Shown: positions 42,257 to 51,748 of the stretch, in pieces | Layout of the letters: each line of letters opens with the position of its first letter | How positions within the stretch are numbered: the stretch's first letter is position 1 | Assembly: GCF_019492185.1 (NCBI RefSeq) | Contig: NZ_JAICCF010000007.1 | Coordinates: 124,001 to 188,000 of the forward strand | Direction of reading: 5' to 3' | Source of the DNA: Chitinophaga rhizophila | GTDB lineage: Bacteria; Bacteroidota; Bacteroidia; Chitinophagales; Chitinophagaceae | Length of the DNA stretch: 64,000 nucleotides | Notes under the pieces: model-generated | Databases searched by the model: none | Told to the model about the DNA's origin: nothing | What the model saw: the letters and a program-made list of their open reading frames with translations, nothing else | Translations under genes and position numbers: made by a program

Positions 42257-44704
42257 ATGCAGGCAGCATCCACAAAAACCTTCAGTGTAACCTTCCCCGA
42301 TATGTATGATAAAGTGCAGATTGCCTGGGAAAGTATTAAAGGTGAACAGGTAAAAGACAATGAATATGTATCATTTGTTACCCTCGGACTGAACGAAGTC
42401 AGTTTCTATGACCAATACCCCGGTAACGATCTGATAGCCCGCTTCAAAGCCAGTTGTATGGAACAGCGGGGTGAAGTGACTTTAATCAATGATAAGACAC
42501 TTCCTGTAGCAGGACAAACCGCCTATGTGCGGACCGCTAAAGCTGATATCGGGTTCTTCTACTATTTTGGTTTTGTACAGATCAGTAATGAATACTGCTA
42601 TACGATGATTGGCGATTGTGATGTGGAAGACAGCGCCACTTACGAACCCCTGTTTGACGATATCTGGCAAAGTCTTCAATACTTCGGGAATCCTGCGCAG
42701 GAGCTCACCAAACAGAAAGCAGAAATTGACGCTATATTCTCCCGGTACGACACTTCGGAGGACGAACCACCAGAATCAAAGCTGGAAGTTGAACCATTCT
42801 CTGTTCCGGAAGACGGGCAGGAATACTGGGAAATGGCCGGACTGCCATTCCAGTTATTACCCGTGAAAGATGTATACATCTCCGACGGCGATGGTGCATT
42901 GTATGTCAAACTGGAAGCAATGGTTGAAGATTACAGTGATGAAAAATACGGTCATATCCTGAATGACTACGAAGACGGGAAAATATACATGCAGTTCTAC
43001 TTTAAGAAGATATACCAGGCAGGCATACCTACAGGTGTGTTTACCTTTGAAGATGAAAGAGATAGTTCCTACCTCTCGTATCTGTGGAAAGGCGGGTTTG
43101 AATATACCATGAACTTCAGTGGAGAAGCGACTTTAAAAGAGGGTTGGCTGGGCATTAATGGCCAGTTTGCCGACAATCCCGTAAGAATAGCAGTTAAACT
43201 GCCGGTACAGGAGCTTGACTGGACGAAATACCGTTTCCTGCATACCGATGAACTGGAAACAGCCCCTGCAGACATTGTACATCATCTGCAACTGACTGAT
43301 CCCTATCCGGCCATCCTACAGGAAGTATTACACCCGCTCACGCAGCTGGAATCGCTGAATATAGACTACAATAGTAACAATAAACATGCGGCTGATCTCC
43401 GCGAAGTGCCCAAAGCCATAAAGCGGTTTAAAGCGCTGAAATCGCTTACCCTGAGAGGGATCAGCGGCGTAGATAGTCTGCCGCAATGGATAGGTGATCT
43501 CAAGGAACTGGAAACGTTACACATCAACGGCAGCAGCATCGAAGGTATACATCCTTACGTGTTCCAGTTACCCAAACTGAAGTACTGTTACCTTTCTCAT
43601 AACCAGTTACAGTCCATCTCTCCACAGGCTGCAAATGCCCTGGAAACGCTGATTCTTGATAATAACAAGTTCACATCCATACCGGATGTACTCATCAGAA
43701 TGAAGTCATTGAAGCGGCTGAACATTGAAGATAATCCGCTTACCAGTCTGCCGGCAGGACTGGAAAAGATCGATGAGCTGATATTGGAGCTGGAGAAGAA
43801 AATGACGTTGCTGGATTACAGTTATAAAGGAGCAGACGGACAGGGTACAGTGGCCTATGATGACTCGTTATTCTTTTCAGCTAATGATCCTGCACTCGCT
43901 ACGAAGCTGGAAGAGGCGGTCAAGGCACAGGGGCTGGAAGAATATCTTTCCGGACTTTCCCGGCTGGGTAGAAAAGCGGTAGCCCTGGCTACGACAGAAG
44001 AAGATGATTACGCCACACCCGGTAATATCCGTTTCGGCGGACTACCAGATCTGCCTGCGGACATCCCCTATCCTTACTTTAAAGCGTATAACGGAGAGCA
44101 GAAAGCAATGCAGTTCCTAGCACAGATCAATTGTGCCAACATTGCACACCTGCAGGACTATCTGCCGCGTACAGGCATGCTGTATTTCTTTATAGAGGAC
44201 CAGGAGGACCTGAACCCCAAAGTGATCTATTACAACGGCGAAGCATCGGCATTACAACCGGGTAATACGCTCAATATCACAGAAGAGGATGTTTACGATG
44301 AGAGAGGGTTGTACACGCCGTTTAAAGCAGTGGCAGAGAGCTATCCGGATGTGCCTTCCTTTTATAATGCGCGGGATTACTATAAAGGTGTTTCCCCGGA
44401 ACTGTCAGCACTGGAAGAGATGGATAATGAGACAGAGGCACTTAAAGACGCAGTGAAGCCTGCTACGGAGCCAGTTCACAGCATTAACAGTTATGTATTC
44501 AAACAACATGATACGCCTGAAAAAGAGGCCGTACATGCCCTCAGAGGCAAACCTGAAGACTGGATGGTATTATTGCGGGTAAGCAGTGATAATAATACCG
44601 GGTTCTCTTTCTGGGATGCCGGAGAGATATACTTTGTAATACACAAGAGCGACCTGGCAAAGGCAAACTTTTCCAATATATACGCAGGACTCGAAAGCAG
44701 TTGA
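42257..44704 (+). CDS. Leucine-rich repeat / DUF1963 protein
   Basis: Cytosolic protein of 815 residues. Residues about 1-150 form an unassigned alpha/beta domain, the middle (about 200-350) is acidic and beta-rich, then at about 370-510 are five to six leucine-rich repeats of the bacterial type (LKSLTLRGISGVDSLPQWIG, LETLHINGSSIEGIHPYVF, LKRLNIEDNPLTSLPAGLE). The C-terminal part (about 565-815) is DUF1963/YwqG-like, with RFGGLPDLPADIPYP and FLAQINCANI. YwqG-like domains occur in many contact-dependent and immunity-type loci, but no toxin is adjacent. The start used is ATG at 42257; GTG at 42248 is an alternative. Confidence 0.85.
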   Translation: MQAASTKTFSVTFPDMYDKVQIAWESIKGEQVKDNEYVSFVTLGLNEVSFYDQYPGNDLIARFKASCMEQRGEVTLINDKTLPVAGQTAYVRTAKADIGFFYYFGFVQISNEYCYTMIGDCDVEDSATYEPLFDDIWQSLQYFGNPAQELTKQKAEIDAIFSRYDTSEDEPPESKLEVEPFSVPEDGQEYWEMAGLPFQLLPVKDVYISDGDGALYVKLEAMVEDYSDEKYGHILNDYEDGKIYMQFYFKKIYQAGIPTGVFTFEDERDSSYLSYLWKGGFEYTMNFSGEATLKEGWLGINGQFADNPVRIAVKLPVQELDWTKYRFLHTDELETAPADIVHHLQLTDPYPAILQEVLHPLTQLESLNIDYNSNNKHAADLREVPKAIKRFKALKSLTLRGISGVDSLPQWIGDLKELETLHINGSSIEGIHPYVFQLPKLKYCYLSHNQLQSISPQAANALETLILDNNKFTSIPDVLIRMKSLKRLNIEDNPLTSLPAGLEKIDELILELEKKMTLLDYSYKGADGQGTVAYDDSLFFSANDPALATKLEEAVKAQGLEEYLSGLSRLGRKAVALATTEEDDYATPGNIRFGGLPDLPADIPYPYFKAYNGEQKAMQFLAQINCANIAHLQDYLPRTGMLYFFIEDQEDLNPKVIYYNGEASALQPGNTLNITEEDVYDERGLYTPFKAVAESYPDVPSFYNARDYYKGVSPELSALEEMDNETEALKDAVKPATEPVHSINSYVFKQHDTPEKEAVHALRGKPEDWMVLLRVSSDNNTGFSFWDAGEIYFVIHKSDLAKANFSNIYAGLESS

Positions 44705-44806
44705 TATATAGGCGCTGTAATAATAAAAGAAGGGGCAGTATCAAAGATAATCGAACGTCTTCAGAATGGCTTAAATGAATACCTGATCCAATCGGGTACC
44801 CGAATA

Positions 44807-44844
44807 AAATGAGGCTGCTCAATACTTTTGAGACAGCCTCATTT
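44807..44844. terminator. Bidirectional terminator between convergent genes
   Basis: AAATGAGGCTG at 44807-44817 pairs with CAGCCTCATTT at 44834-44844, extended inward by CTC/GAG with one bulge; ATTTCTTT follows on the plus strand and an AT-rich stretch on the minus strand. It separates the LRR-DUF1963 gene from the peroxidase gene. Confidence 0.75.
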
Positions 44845-44866
44845 CTTTATGCGGTTATTTTATATA

Positions 44867-46021
44867 TTATTCCATGCCTGGTAATGCCGGCGGTGCAGGC
44901 TTACGTACCTGGGTGGTCAAAGTTTTCAGAAATGCCTCCAGTGACTGTAATTCTTCCTTATCCAGATTGAGTTTACGAAGTATAGGTGAAGGGATAGGTC
45001 GCTTTGTTTCATCGACCACGACAGATTTCTGGATCGGAGAAGGATTACCCAGGTTATAGTACTCAACTACATCGCGTAATGTAGGGAAGTTGCCATGATG
45101 CATCCATGGGCCGGTTTGCCCGACCTCCCGCAGCGATGGCGTACGGAATGCACCAATATCTTCCTGTTTTTTGGTCAGGTGATAATGGCCGAAGTCTTCC
45201 ATTTTTGAGCCGTACAGTGCCTGTCCGTCGTTATGGAACTGATTATCTGAAAACAGTGGCGTGTTATGGCAATTGATACAGCGGGCTTTTGTGCGGAACA
45301 GGTGCAGGCCCTGTACCTCCTCATCAGTAAGGATCGTACTGTTACCACTGACGAATTTGTCGAAGCGGCTGGTATTGCTGACAATACTTCTTTCAAAGGT
45401 TGCGATAGCATATTGAATCCGCTCAACGGTTACTGCGTCATCACCGTAGGCAGCTTTAAACATGGCTGCGTATGCAGGAACAGCTTTGATATTCGTTTCC
45501 ATCTGTGCCAGCGTCTGCGCCATTTCCACTTTATCCTGTACGGGGAATACGGATTGCGCTTCAAGAGTAGCCGCGCGCCCGTCCCAGAAGAAACGTTTGT
45601 AGAAGCCGACGTTGAACAAGGTCATTGCGTTACGCTTACCCGTTTGCCGGTTATGTCCATAGGACACCCTGCGGCCATCGCCCCAGCCTAGTTCAGGATC
45701 ATGGCAGCTGGCACAGGAGATCTGCATAGACTGGGACATCCGCGGATCATAGAACAGTGTCTTTCCCAACACCTCTTTCTCTTTGGAGTAAGGGTTGTAG
45801 TCAGGATACACAGGTTTACCAAGACGGCCGATGTCTGTAAAGCCGGCACGGGTGGCACTGTCCAGATCAGGCGCAGGCCATTTGCCGGGATCTCCGCTGC
45901 TATACAACTGACGAAGTTCATCAGTTGTATAGTGAGGAGCAGTATGATCTATACCGGCGGCACCAATAAGTACCCCGCCTGCCAGCAATCCTGAAAATAG
46001 AATAATACGGGAGAATGTCAT
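44867..46021 (-). CDS. Dihaem cytochrome c peroxidase family protein (CcpA/MauG type)
   Basis: Periplasmic or membrane-anchored haem protein of 384 residues with an N-terminal hydrophobic signal. Two haem c sites are present: CASCH near residue 105 and CINCH near residue 250. The CcP signatures GWGDGRRVSYGHNRQTGKRNA, RFFWDGRAATLE and FRTPSLREVGQTGPWMHHG are intact. The family reduces hydrogen peroxide or, in the MauG branch, performs oxidative modification of proteins. It is the last gene of the sigma-FecR-SusC-SusD operon, three bases after the lipoprotein stop codon, so its substrate or redox partner is probably linked to the SusCD cargo. Confidence 0.92.
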   Translation of the reverse strand: MTFSRIILFSGLLAGGVLIGAAGIDHTAPHYTTDELRQLYSSGDPGKWPAPDLDSATRAGFTDIGRLGKPVYPDYNPYSKEKEVLGKTLFYDPRMSQSMQISCASCHDPELGWGDGRRVSYGHNRQTGKRNAMTLFNVGFYKRFFWDGRAATLEAQSVFPVQDKVEMAQTLAQMETNIKAVPAYAAMFKAAYGDDAVTVERIQYAIATFERSIVSNTSRFDKFVSGNSTILTDEEVQGLHLFRTKARCINCHNTPLFSDNQFHNDGQALYGSKMEDFGHYHLTKKQEDIGAFRTPSLREVGQTGPWMHHGNFPTLRDVVEYYNLGNPSPIQKSVVVDETKRPIPSPILRKLNLDKEELQSLEAFLKTLTTQVRKPAPPALPGME

Positions 46022-46024
46022 GAA

Positions 46025-46969
46025 TTAGAGCGTAAGTTTGTCTACACTGAATTTGTAGCTATATTTATTGACGGCAGCGCCACCGAAAGCAGAGTCGTCA
46101 AAGTTCACATCGATCTCAATCAGTTTGGTATCCATATCGAAAGTACCAGTACCACTAAAGCTGACGTTGAAAGTAGTGCCATCTTTACGGGTTACTACCA
46201 CATCCTGGTTAATTACCTCTACTGTGCCTTTCCGTGCACCAGGTGTAGCAGGGATCAGGCGCAATGCTCTGGGAACATTGATCTTGGCAGTTTTTGCACT
46301 GGTAGAGCCGCCACCCATTTCTGCATTGTAGATACGCATCATATTCAGGAAAGGTACACCGCTTTCAGCCACATAGTTATTGACAAAGCCTAACACGGTA
46401 GCGTTAGCGCTGTCCAGTACGGAGAAGTGTGCAGGAATGGTTGCCCACTTCTGGGTAGCCTCATTAAAATAGTAGGTATTCGGGGCATAGAATGATTCAT
46501 TTTTGAACCAGGTAGCCGCCGGTGCGAAAGGCATAATGCGTACAGCCAGTTTAGTATTAGCGCCAGATGCTACCGGTAATGCAGTAGAATCGATGGTAAC
46601 GAATACAGTACGTTTAGCGGTATCATAGGTATGTTTCGCATTGATTTCTACAGTTACCTGTAACGGGCTTTCAGAAACGGTAGTTTTGGTTACTGCCAGC
46701 GAGGTATCTACCTTGTTGGTAGCAGAATCTGTCATGATCAGCTTGAATTTGCTTTCAAGGTCTGCTTTAGTAGCACCGCTTACAGGAATCACGACGCTGA
46801 AAGAGGTAGTACTGCCGTTCATATCTATATTGGCAACAGTGCTGCTGAAAGAGACCGTTGCAGGAGGCGGCACTACGGGCACTGCATTCTCAGTTTTGCT
46901 GCACGCAACCATTGCCGTCATTCCAGCGGCCATCAACATGTATTGTAATTGCTGTTTCATATTGGTCAT
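46025..46969 (-). CDS. Lipoprotein of unknown function in the SusCD operon
   Basis: Surface or periplasmic lipoprotein of 314 residues; the lipobox is MVAC (Cys near residue 23). The mature part looks like two beta-sandwich domains: an adhesin-like first domain (about 40-140, FSVVIPVSGATKADLESKF) and a second (about 145-314) with WFKNESFYAPNTYYFNEATQKW. Lipoproteins encoded after SusD often bind the same cargo. It starts 14 bases after the SusD stop codon. The ATG at 46960 is an alternative start. I cannot name a family. Confidence 0.7.
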   Translation of the reverse strand: MTNMKQQLQYMLMAAGMTAMVACSKTENAVPVVPPPATVSFSSTVANIDMNGSTTSFSVVIPVSGATKADLESKFKLIMTDSATNKVDTSLAVTKTTVSESPLQVTVEINAKHTYDTAKRTVFVTIDSTALPVASGANTKLAVRIMPFAPAATWFKNESFYAPNTYYFNEATQKWATIPAHFSVLDSANATVLGFVNNYVAESGVPFLNMMRIYNAEMGGGSTSAKTAKINVPRALRLIPATPGARKGTVEVINQDVVVTRKDGTTFNVSFSGTGTFDMDTKLIEIDVNFDDSAFGGAAVNKYSYKFSVDKLTL

Positions 46970-46982
46970 TTATATTAATGAA

Positions 46983-48383
46983 TTAGTATCCGTTGTTTTG
47001 TTTCAGCGAGGGGTTTACATCCGTAGCAGTCTTAGGCAGCGGCAATACCATGCGGTAATCCTCGAAGGGAATAGCTGGCAGTCCGCGTTTCTCTCTGATC
47101 AGGTCAAAGAAGTACTCGCCCTCGAAAGCAAATTCTTTCCGCCGTTCCTGCCTGATCCAGTAAAGCAGATCAGCCATATCAGTCACACCCAGTTTTACCT
47201 CCGAAGTATCTGCCCGCATCCTGATTAAGTTCAGGTCATCGTACCCCTGTTGCAGGTTGCTGAGATGAGCAGCAGCTTCCGCCCTGATCAGCACTATGTC
47301 TGAGAGGCGTAATACCTTGATGGGAGTAGCATTGGCAGCAGCGCCTTTGTACTTGGCGGTGAAGTAAGCTATACGGCCGCTGATGGTTTTAGGAACGAAT
47401 AAAGTGGCCAGTCCGCGTACATCGTTTTCCCGGTACAATGTATACAGCGAAGGATGGGCTTCATATTGCTGCTCAGGTCCGTTATCGCCATAGTAGTTAC
47501 CTAATGTGGTACCTGCAAAGTTGGCTTCGAGCGCCAGCTCCAGGATAGACTCGCTGCTGGGCACGCGGGTAGTCCAGCTGGCTACATATTGCTGGTTAGT
47601 CATGAGTGTACGTCCGCCGGTTCTGATAACATTATCCGCGTGCATATAAGCCTGCTGCCACTTCTCCTGGTAGAGGTACACCTTGGCGAGTAGGGCTTCG
47701 GCGCTTACCGCATTGAAGGTATTCTGTGTGTAGCCGCCCGTAAGCAGCGGAGTAGTGTTGGCAAAATACCTGAGAGCTGTTTCAAGATCATCAGTTACCG
47801 CTTTATAGGAAACGGTAGCCGAACTTCTCTGTGGCAAAGGATCGTTGTATAACCTCGGGGCAAGATTAATGACAATACCGGGATGTGAAGCGTCTTGTGT
47901 ATAGGTATATGGCCGTGAGAACAGGCGTAAGAGGTCAAAATGACCTAACGCTCTCAGGCAGCGCGCTTCCGCTTCCAGTCTTCTCACAGCTGCGTTAGTA
48001 GTATCTCCGAGGCGGGTAGCAGCTGCGAGGATGTTATTGACGTTATTGAGAAAAGAATAGTAATCAGTATATGTCGAGTTCATACTGGATGTCTCTGCAT
48101 CCTGCAGAAACGAATAAAGATCCATTAATCTCACGTTCGTCGTCTTGCTATACAGTAAATTTCCTGCCACCAGATCAGGGTAGATCATCCTGTTGCCGTG
48201 ATATTTGTCGAGCGTAAGCAGTGAACTGTATGCTCCTACAAGGGCCGCCCGTGCACCTGACAGATCGCTGAAAACGGTTTCATTGGATAGCTTGTCAGAA
48301 GGATCTACATCCAGTAGTTTTTCGCAGCTGCCCATGATGCAGACAACAGCAGCCAGTAATATATATCGGATCATTTTACACAT
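46983..48383 (-). CDS. SusD/RagB-family lipoprotein
   Basis: Outer-membrane lipoprotein of 466 residues with a lipobox at CIMGSC (Cys near 20) and the family blocks ARCLRALGHFDLLRLFSRPY, DIVLIRAEAAAHLSN, RRKEFAFEGEYFFDLIREK and the terminal PLPKTATDVNPSLKQNNGY. It pairs with the SusC encoded 14 bases upstream. The start may be ATG at 48383 or at 48374. The operon carries no glycosidase, so the cargo may be something other than a glycan. Confidence 0.93.
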   Translation of the reverse strand: MCKMIRYILLAAVVCIMGSCEKLLDVDPSDKLSNETVFSDLSGARAALVGAYSSLLTLDKYHGNRMIYPDLVAGNLLYSKTTNVRLMDLYSFLQDAETSSMNSTYTDYYSFLNNVNNILAAATRLGDTTNAAVRRLEAEARCLRALGHFDLLRLFSRPYTYTQDASHPGIVINLAPRLYNDPLPQRSSATVSYKAVTDDLETALRYFANTTPLLTGGYTQNTFNAVSAEALLAKVYLYQEKWQQAYMHADNVIRTGGRTLMTNQQYVASWTTRVPSSESILELALEANFAGTTLGNYYGDNGPEQQYEAHPSLYTLYRENDVRGLATLFVPKTISGRIAYFTAKYKGAAANATPIKVLRLSDIVLIRAEAAAHLSNLQQGYDDLNLIRMRADTSEVKLGVTDMADLLYWIRQERRKEFAFEGEYFFDLIREKRGLPAIPFEDYRMVLPLPKTATDVNPSLKQNNGY

Positions 48384-48396
48384 GGTTCATTACATT

Positions 48397-51300
48397 TTAA
48401 AGTCCTATCCTTACACCCATAGTATAGGTGCGCATTTCAGGATATACAAAACGAAGTGCTGCGATACCGTTACGGGTATCTGTACCATTATCATTCTGGT
48501 ACCAGTAGAACAGGTTACGCGCGTTGGCATAGATGTTTACATTGTCCAGCCCTGCCCTTCTCAGCATTGCTTTCGGTAACTGATAACTTACGGATACGTT
48601 AGACAGCTTCAGGAAGTTGATATCTCTGAGGTAGCGGGAAGAGTTAGCCACCAGCCTCCGCGGATAGTAGAGCCTCGGTACATCAGTTACATCGCCTGGC
48701 TGCTGCCAGCGATCCATCAGATCAACGATCTGGTTACGGTGATTGAGGTTACGGCCGTCGGACTGTATATCTTTGTTCAGGAAAACGCTGGAACCAAAAG
48801 AATACTCCACATTCGCAGTCAGAGAGAACCTACCCAGGGTAAAGGCGTTGATCAGACCACCCTGTGCCTTCGGCAGCCTGTCGCCCAGCACCCTACCAGA
48901 AGATGTAGGTAAGGCATTGATGACGGCAGCATCTACCAGCTTGCCCGTCGGATCATAAAACAGCTCCTCTCCCGTCTCAGGATCTACACCCGCCCATTTC
49001 CAGCCCCATATAGTAGAGGTGCTGATACCGGGTTGGGCCACCGTCATGCTGGTAGAAGAGTACATTGGCGTAAACCCGTCATTGAAGCGCAGGATCTTAC
49101 CTCTGTTGAAGCCCAGGTTAAAGACAGTATTCCAGGTGAAATTATTACGCTGGATATTGGTGCTGTTGATGGTTAGTTCAAAGCCTTTGTTACGCATATC
49201 GGCAGCATTCACACTCATCATGGTGAAGCCGGTTTCCGGTGCAACATTGATACTGGAGATCATGTCCCGGATTGTATTATTGTAGTATTCCGCCACAACA
49301 GAGATCCTTCCCAGGAATGTGATATCCAGGCCAATATTTAACTTATAGTTCTTTTCCCAGCTCAGATCCGGGTTAGGTGCAGCCGTGCCATCAGGTACTG
49401 CGCCTGTGTTACCCTGATAGTTATTACTACCGAAGAGGTAAAGTCCTCTGGCAGCATAAGTACCTATACGGCTGTTACCGGTGCTTCCATAACTGGTACG
49501 TAAGCGCAGGAAGGTAAGCTTGCTGTTGTTGAGCAGGAAGTTCTCATTAGAGATCACCCAGCCCAAGCCTATGGATGAGTTCAGGGCCACCTGTTTGTCT
49601 CCGCCGAAGATGGACGACTTATCCGCCCTGACATTGACAGAGGTGTAATATTTCTTTTTATAGTCGTAGGCAACCTGTGAGTAGTAGGACACTGTTGCAT
49701 TCTCCATGGTAGAAGAAGCGGAGGTCTGCGTAGCTGCATTGTTCAGGTTGCGCAGTTTGTCATAGGTGAAGCCAGCGCCGGTACCTCTCAGCAGGTCGGT
49801 ACGCTGACTCTGCGCCTGGGTACCTGCCAGTGCGTATATATGATGATCTGGCGTCAGGTTCTTTTCATAAGACGCCTGGATAAAGGATACCCAGCCCAGG
49901 TTGCGACGGTCGAAGATCTGCAGAAAGCCATTACGGGTGCGGCCGGTAGCGTTAAGCGCCGACTGGAATATATTCTCGCTATTGGAGTAATAGTCAGCCC
50001 CTACATTGGCCATTACCTGTAAGCCATCAGCTACCTGGTAACTACCATTGACAGATCCTGTCATAGCAAAACCTCTGTGTGTGTCTGTATTCTGGTTTAA
50101 CACCGCTACAGGATTAGGCACATTCAGTCCGGCGAGATCGTTGTAAGACCCGTCAGCATTATAGGGAGACACGTTTGGCGGCAGGATGACCGTATTAAAG
50201 ATGTTCAGGCTGTTCTGTGCAGTCAGCGTCGGACTTAAGTTCACTGTCAGTTTCATCTTATTGCTCACTTCATGATCTACCCTGATACGGGCATATATCT
50301 TCTCCAGATCATTGGCCAGGGAGCTGGCATTCTGTTTCAGGTATCCACCAGAGAGACGGAAAGTAGTACCCTGCTTTCCACCACTCAGGTCCATGTTCAC
50401 ATTATGGTAGCTGGCATTACGATTAGTGAGTCCGAACCAGTCTGTATCAATCGTCTTGCTACCCGCCAACTGGTCAGCTGCATTGTCCGTCATACCATTG
50501 TTCATGTAAGTTTCTTTCAGCAGCTCATGATATTGTGAACCGTTCAGGTACTTAATCTGATTGATAAAGCTGGATACACCGGTTTTATAGTCTACGTTCA
50601 GATTAGTCTTGCCGCTGGCTCCGCCTTTGGTAGTGATGATGATAACGCCATTGGCAGCATTGGCCCCATAGATAGCGGATGCAGCCGCATCTTTCAGTAC
50701 AGAGATTGACTTTACGTCAGCAGGATTGATGTTAGAAAGCGGATTGAGATAGTTCTCATTGGCAAATCCGCCTGGTTCATCGCCTCTTTGCTGTTCATAC
50801 AATGGGATACCGTCTATCACGTAGAGCGGCTGTGAGGAAGTGGTACGGCCATTCATCATGGCAGTGAGTGAACCTTGTCCGCGGATGTTCACTTTCACCG
50901 GCGTATTCAGTTCTGTATTTGTTTCAACATAGACGCCGGCAATCATACCTTCCAGCATCTTATCAATACTTTCTATAGGTCTGCTTGTCTGCAATGCCGC
51001 AGAGTTGAGCTGACTGATACTACCTACTACTTCTTCCCTGCGTCTGTCTTTGGTGTAAGAGCTGGTTACGACTACTTCAGCCACTTTGAGCGGATTGTCT
51101 TCCAGGTAGGCGGATACCCTGTTTTGCGAGGTGACTACTATTTCCTGTGCATCCATACCGATATAGCGGAAGATAAGGGTGAAGGTGGCAGGTCTTTCCT
51201 GCGGGAAGCGGAAAGAGAACTCTCCGTTACCGTTGGTGGTAGTTGCTTCCTTTGTTTCTTTGATAACGACGCTTACACCAGGTAAGGGCTGACGGTCATT

Positions 51301-51690
51301 CTTGCTGTAGACGATACCGTTCAGTTGTCTGTCGGCCGCATTAGGCGCACGGTAAGCAGCGGTAATGGCGTTACCTATCTGCCGGAAGGTAATATTGGAT
51401 ACTCTGCCAAGCTGTTGCAACGCCTGATCCAGCGTTCCTTTGAACTGCATATTGATGATCTGATCACCTTTGACGGTATTCTCATCGTAGTTAAAAGAGA
51501 TACCCGTTTGGATCTCCAGGCTGGCGAAAATATTCTTCAGTGGCTGCTGGCTGGCATTGATCTTCACGTTATACTGCTGCCACGGCTTAATGGACTGCGC
51601 CATAGCCGACAGCTGTACAGCCAATAAGATAATAAGTACCCCGAGGCAGTACAGAAGCTGCCTCCGGATGATCGGAAGAATGTTGTTCAT
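48397..51690 (-). CDS. SusC-type TonB-dependent transporter with STN signalling domain
   Basis: Outer-membrane transporter of 1097 residues. Order: signal peptide (about 1-32), STN domain (about 48-115; INASQQPLKNIFASLEIQTG), carboxypeptidase-regulatory-like domain (about 123-205; LNGIVYSKNDRQPLPGVSVV), TonB box region (LKVAEVVVTSSYTKDRRREEVVG), plug (PLYVIDGIPLYEQQR) and a barrel ending MGVRIGL. The STN domain is the part that contacts FecR anti-sigma factors, and a FecR is encoded directly upstream, so the cargo is expected to induce this operon. Confidence 0.95.
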   Translation of the reverse strand: MNNILPIIRRQLLYCLGVLIILLAVQLSAMAQSIKPWQQYNVKINASQQPLKNIFASLEIQTGISFNYDENTVKGDQIINMQFKGTLDQALQQLGRVSNITFRQIGNAITAAYRAPNAADRQLNGIVYSKNDRQPLPGVSVVIKETKEATTTNGNGEFSFRFPQERPATFTLIFRYIGMDAQEIVVTSQNRVSAYLEDNPLKVAEVVVTSSYTKDRRREEVVGSISQLNSAALQTSRPIESIDKMLEGMIAGVYVETNTELNTPVKVNIRGQGSLTAMMNGRTTSSQPLYVIDGIPLYEQQRGDEPGGFANENYLNPLSNINPADVKSISVLKDAAASAIYGANAANGVIIITTKGGASGKTNLNVDYKTGVSSFINQIKYLNGSQYHELLKETYMNNGMTDNAADQLAGSKTIDTDWFGLTNRNASYHNVNMDLSGGKQGTTFRLSGGYLKQNASSLANDLEKIYARIRVDHEVSNKMKLTVNLSPTLTAQNSLNIFNTVILPPNVSPYNADGSYNDLAGLNVPNPVAVLNQNTDTHRGFAMTGSVNGSYQVADGLQVMANVGADYYSNSENIFQSALNATGRTRNGFLQIFDRRNLGWVSFIQASYEKNLTPDHHIYALAGTQAQSQRTDLLRGTGAGFTYDKLRNLNNAATQTSASSTMENATVSYYSQVAYDYKKKYYTSVNVRADKSSIFGGDKQVALNSSIGLGWVISNENFLLNNSKLTFLRLRTSYGSTGNSRIGTYAARGLYLFGSNNYQGNTGAVPDGTAAPNPDLSWEKNYKLNIGLDITFLGRISVVAEYYNNTIRDMISSINVAPETGFTMMSVNAADMRNKGFELTINSTNIQRNNFTWNTVFNLGFNRGKILRFNDGFTPMYSSTSMTVAQPGISTSTIWGWKWAGVDPETGEELFYDPTGKLVDAAVINALPTSSGRVLGDRLPKAQGGLINAFTLGRFSLTANVEYSFGSSVFLNKDIQSDGRNLNHRNQIVDLMDRWQQPGDVTDVPRLYYPRRLVANSSRYLRDINFLKLSNVSVSYQLPKAMLRRAGLDNVNIYANARNLFYWYQNDNGTDTRNGIAALRFVYPEMRTYTMGVRIGL

Positions 51691-51748
51691 ATGCTATGCG
51701 CTTTACGTAGCTGTCCCATTTATCGTCAGGAGATAAATGTTCTCAATG

